Assembly: GCF_964204865.1 (NCBI RefSeq)
Contig: NC_135261.1
Span: 6,944,001-7,008,000, forward strand
Source of the DNA: Styela clava
Lineage: Eukaryota > Chordata > Ascidiacea > Stolidobranchia > Styelidae
Direction: 5' to 3'
Length of the DNA stretch: 64,000 bases
Shown: one piece after another, positions 62,101 through 64,000 of the stretch
Layout: every line of letters starts with the position of its first letter
Position numbering within the stretch: position 1 is the stretch's first letter
Position numbers and translations under genes: made by a program
The notes under the pieces: model-generated
What the model saw: only the letters and a program-made list of their open reading frames with translations
What the model was told of the DNA's origin: nothing
Databases searched by the model: none

Positions 62101-64000
62101 TAAAAGAAGATAATATAACCGAATATGGAGACTACAATATGGAATACGATTATTCTGGGTAGTTATTATAGTAAAAAACTAGTAAGTTTGTAATAGGCTG
62201 TAGGCCAGTTTAAAAAGTTATTTTCCAACCAGATCAAACGTAATGGCATATGAAAATAGCATTCTCAGATATTTCGTTTACATAAATTATGCTATGCTAG
62301 AAAAATTTCTTTCTATTTGCAGTTGAATCAATAAAGAGTATTTCTATATTATTATTAATATTTTGTTGCACGGTGGATCAAGTTAATATTTTCGAAGTCA
62401 TGAATTTCAACATGAGAATTTTTAAAAATCTTTTTGTTCATAAACATCCCTGGCAAAACTACACCATAGTACTAAAGAATCAAACCAAATTACATTAGAC
62501 ATGAACCAATCCTTCTCGGAAACGAAAGCAGTTTCGACGAACTTACCTACAACGACGAAGCAACAGATTTAAGTGACGTTTTGACTATTGGATGTCATTA
62601 CCACACCCATGGAGAACCGCTCAAGATTTTTCTTTACGTCAATTTTTTCGTCATGTTCCTACTTCCGTTTATGGTAAGTTATAAGAGTAAAATTAACAGT
62701 TTATATAATATTATCTTTTGGAATGAAAAAGTTTTATTTAGGTAATCCTATGTAATATTTCCAGGTTATTTGTGCTGTATATGTCACAATTATCCGGCGT
62801 GTCCGAAATGTAGATACAAATTTACAACCACCAAGAGAATTTGCGTTAGCCTCCGTCTCATTTCCGGAAGATGCCAGGGGTCAAGAAAAACAGGAGGTTC
62901 AAAGGCGAACGAATCGGCAACGACGCGTCACTGTGATGTGTGGACTGATATTGATAACATTTGTCATTTGCTGGTTGCCATTTCATGCAACACATCTCGC
63001 GAAAATTGTTGGAATTCACGCCGATTCGAAGGTTTTTACTTGTTGTATTTTATTCATCATCATCATCATCGGGGGTTCTCAAACTTTTAGTGATATATGT
63101 GAAGCCTGTGAATAGGTTGATTATTATTATATTATTATACGGATACCCACAATGAATCTATGAAAACAAAAAACATACTAAAATACTAAACCTCTCTTAA
63201 TAGGGTTAATACAAGCTATAAATAAATTTAAATTTCACAGATAAATTGTATTAACGCTGTAAATTTGACACTTGGTGACAGACATAATAATAATGATGAA
63301 ATGATAAAATGTGGTAACAGGGCGGTGATTTAAATATGACATTGGAACTTATAGATAATGTCGTATTTCAAAACCGCCTAGTTGCCACATATCGACTCTT
63401 CCGTTGTCGAATTTCATTATTGCTGTTATTGCTTCTTTCGATATTTACAAAAGTAGCCTAGTTAGTATTTCAATAAGTGAACGAATAACTCACGGGGCCA
63501 CTAGGTTTTTTCTCATAGATCCCGGTGGTTTCGTATGGAACACTTTGAGAACTCATGCTCCAGATTATATCTATAAAATATATTCACTTGTTACGATTAT
63601 TATAAAGATAATTTTTCAGTGCGATATATGTTCGGTCTACGGCACTGATACCAATTTCTATTATATGATATTAGTAACGTGCTCAACTTTATACTTCTTT
63701 TCAACTATATAATTGTAGAACACTGAAATCTGAATTGGTAACTTGAATAATTGAAATTAGAGGAAGGAAGAAGCCATACATTCTTCAATGGAACTGTCAA
63801 TCCTTGCCAAGACGATTCTTGGTCACCTTAATTAAGTTATGGTATATCACAGTTACCTAAATTTATCAAAAGCTGTGTACTCTGTGTAGTCAATGTACTC
63901 TGATGAAATATTTCTTATTTAGAGTAATATCTGCCAGAACCTTGGAATTATGACGTCATTATTTGCATACATGCACGCTGCCATCAACCCTTATTTGTAT
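59108..64000 (+). CDS. Class A (rhodopsin-like) GPCR with long ECL2, partial (438 codons seen)
   Basis: Exons 59108-59349, 60652-60814, 61256-61440, 61955-62158, 62499-62673, 62765-63031 and 63923-64000 (continuing) join in phase. N-terminus with an N-glycosylation sequon; TM1 about 44-70 (GN at 60-61); TM2 LQLAIANSLFLL, with Asn90 where Asp2.50 is usual; Cys116 before TM3; DRY at 140-142; TM4 about 160-182. ECL2, about 183-305, has six cysteines (194, 196, 212, 226, 240, 297), three sequons and an acidic Tyr cluster (EYGDYNMEYDYSG, 253-265). TM5 is 306-326, TM6 has CWLPFH and TM7 has NPYLY at the window end. Motifs suit a peptide or chemoattractant receptor, but P2Y-like, C3a-receptor-like and somatostatin-like features mix, so orthology is open. 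The exon 6 donor (GTTTTT) is weak. Confidence 0.92.
60046..60058. repeat. Poly(G) run next to poly(T)
   Basis: About 13 G after a run of T in GPCR intron 1. A short purine/pyrimidine switch; length uncertain. Confidence 0.75.
60130..60490 (+). repeat. tRNA-derived SINE, full length with internal duplication
   Basis: A-box-like GGTGTGGCGCATTGCGCAAAGCG, B-box GGTTCGAATCC at about 60209, body and tail CTTCCCTCCCCACGGGATAAATATGTAAATCTTATCCTAT. A 75-bp block (from CTCCTCGCCGCTG at 60254 to 60328) is directly repeated from 60329. It lies in GPCR intron 1, the best head-to-tail example in the window. The open frame on its minus strand is a by-product of the duplication. Confidence 0.82.
61655..61870 (-). 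repeat. SINE, reverse, near complete
   Basis: GGATAAGATTTACATATTTATCCCGGGAGAGAGGAAAGCC at the left (reversed tail), TTACCATTTCATGTCGGGTATGGGATTAGTTAG and GACTTGATGGTAGAGGAAGCCGTAACCGACCAGCGGTTACGTGAACCACCCACCCTACGG. It lies in GPCR intron 3, about 85 bp before exon 4. Confidence 0.78.

Overview
The window is metazoan nuclear DNA: AT-rich, with intron-rich genes whose exons join in phase with GT-AG boundaries, and many degraded DNA transposons and a tRNA-derived SINE. Compact introns, a CatSper-type sperm gene and a palindromic repeat with CCTAACCCTAACC ends (which I associate with Ciona-type ascidian sequence from memory, unchecked) suggest an invertebrate chordate, probably a solitary tunicate. 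The species is not proven. All splice models below were assembled by hand from the sequence, and each complete coding length is a multiple of three.

Layout: (1) 66-2824, minus: a complete 5-exon gene for a secreted 192-aa cysteine-rich protein with no recognised family. (2) 5392-7872, plus: a 5-exon, 226-aa two-pass membrane protein resembling TMEM249, an auxiliary subunit of the sperm CatSper channel. (3) 8151-9242, minus: a decayed hAT transposase; then 10043-10537, a weak candidate small gene. (4) 11052-32334, plus: the complete 23-exon gene for PPP4R4, a HEAT-repeat regulatory subunit of protein phosphatase 4 (995 aa), with a 1.8-kb Tigger/pogo transposon in intron 3 and one GC-AG intron. 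(5) 36271-49435, minus: the complete 21-exon gene for a SEC24C/D-type COPII cargo adaptor (1097 aa). (6) 54110-56628, plus: a 4-exon, 240-aa single-pass membrane protein of unknown family. (7) 59108-64000, plus: a class A GPCR with a cysteine-rich second extracellular loop of about 120 residues, running off the window in TM7.

The genes do not form a pathway: SEC24 (ER export) and PPP4R4 (phosphatase targeting) are housekeeping, TMEM249-like is probably sperm-specific, and the other three are secreted or surface proteins. PPP4R4 and SEC24 converge across about 3.9 kb that holds palindromes, a hAT MITE with 8-bp target duplications and a tandem repeat. Introns and spacers carry several dispersed families: a SINE with a pol III B-box, hAT MITEs (one copy nested by another family), a family with GTGCGCCTTA ends, and the telomere-like palindrome. 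The most unusual biology is in the orphan secreted protein, the orphan membrane protein and the GPCR. I saw no sign of a clustered defence or biosynthetic system, and no rRNA, tRNA gene or CRISPR array.
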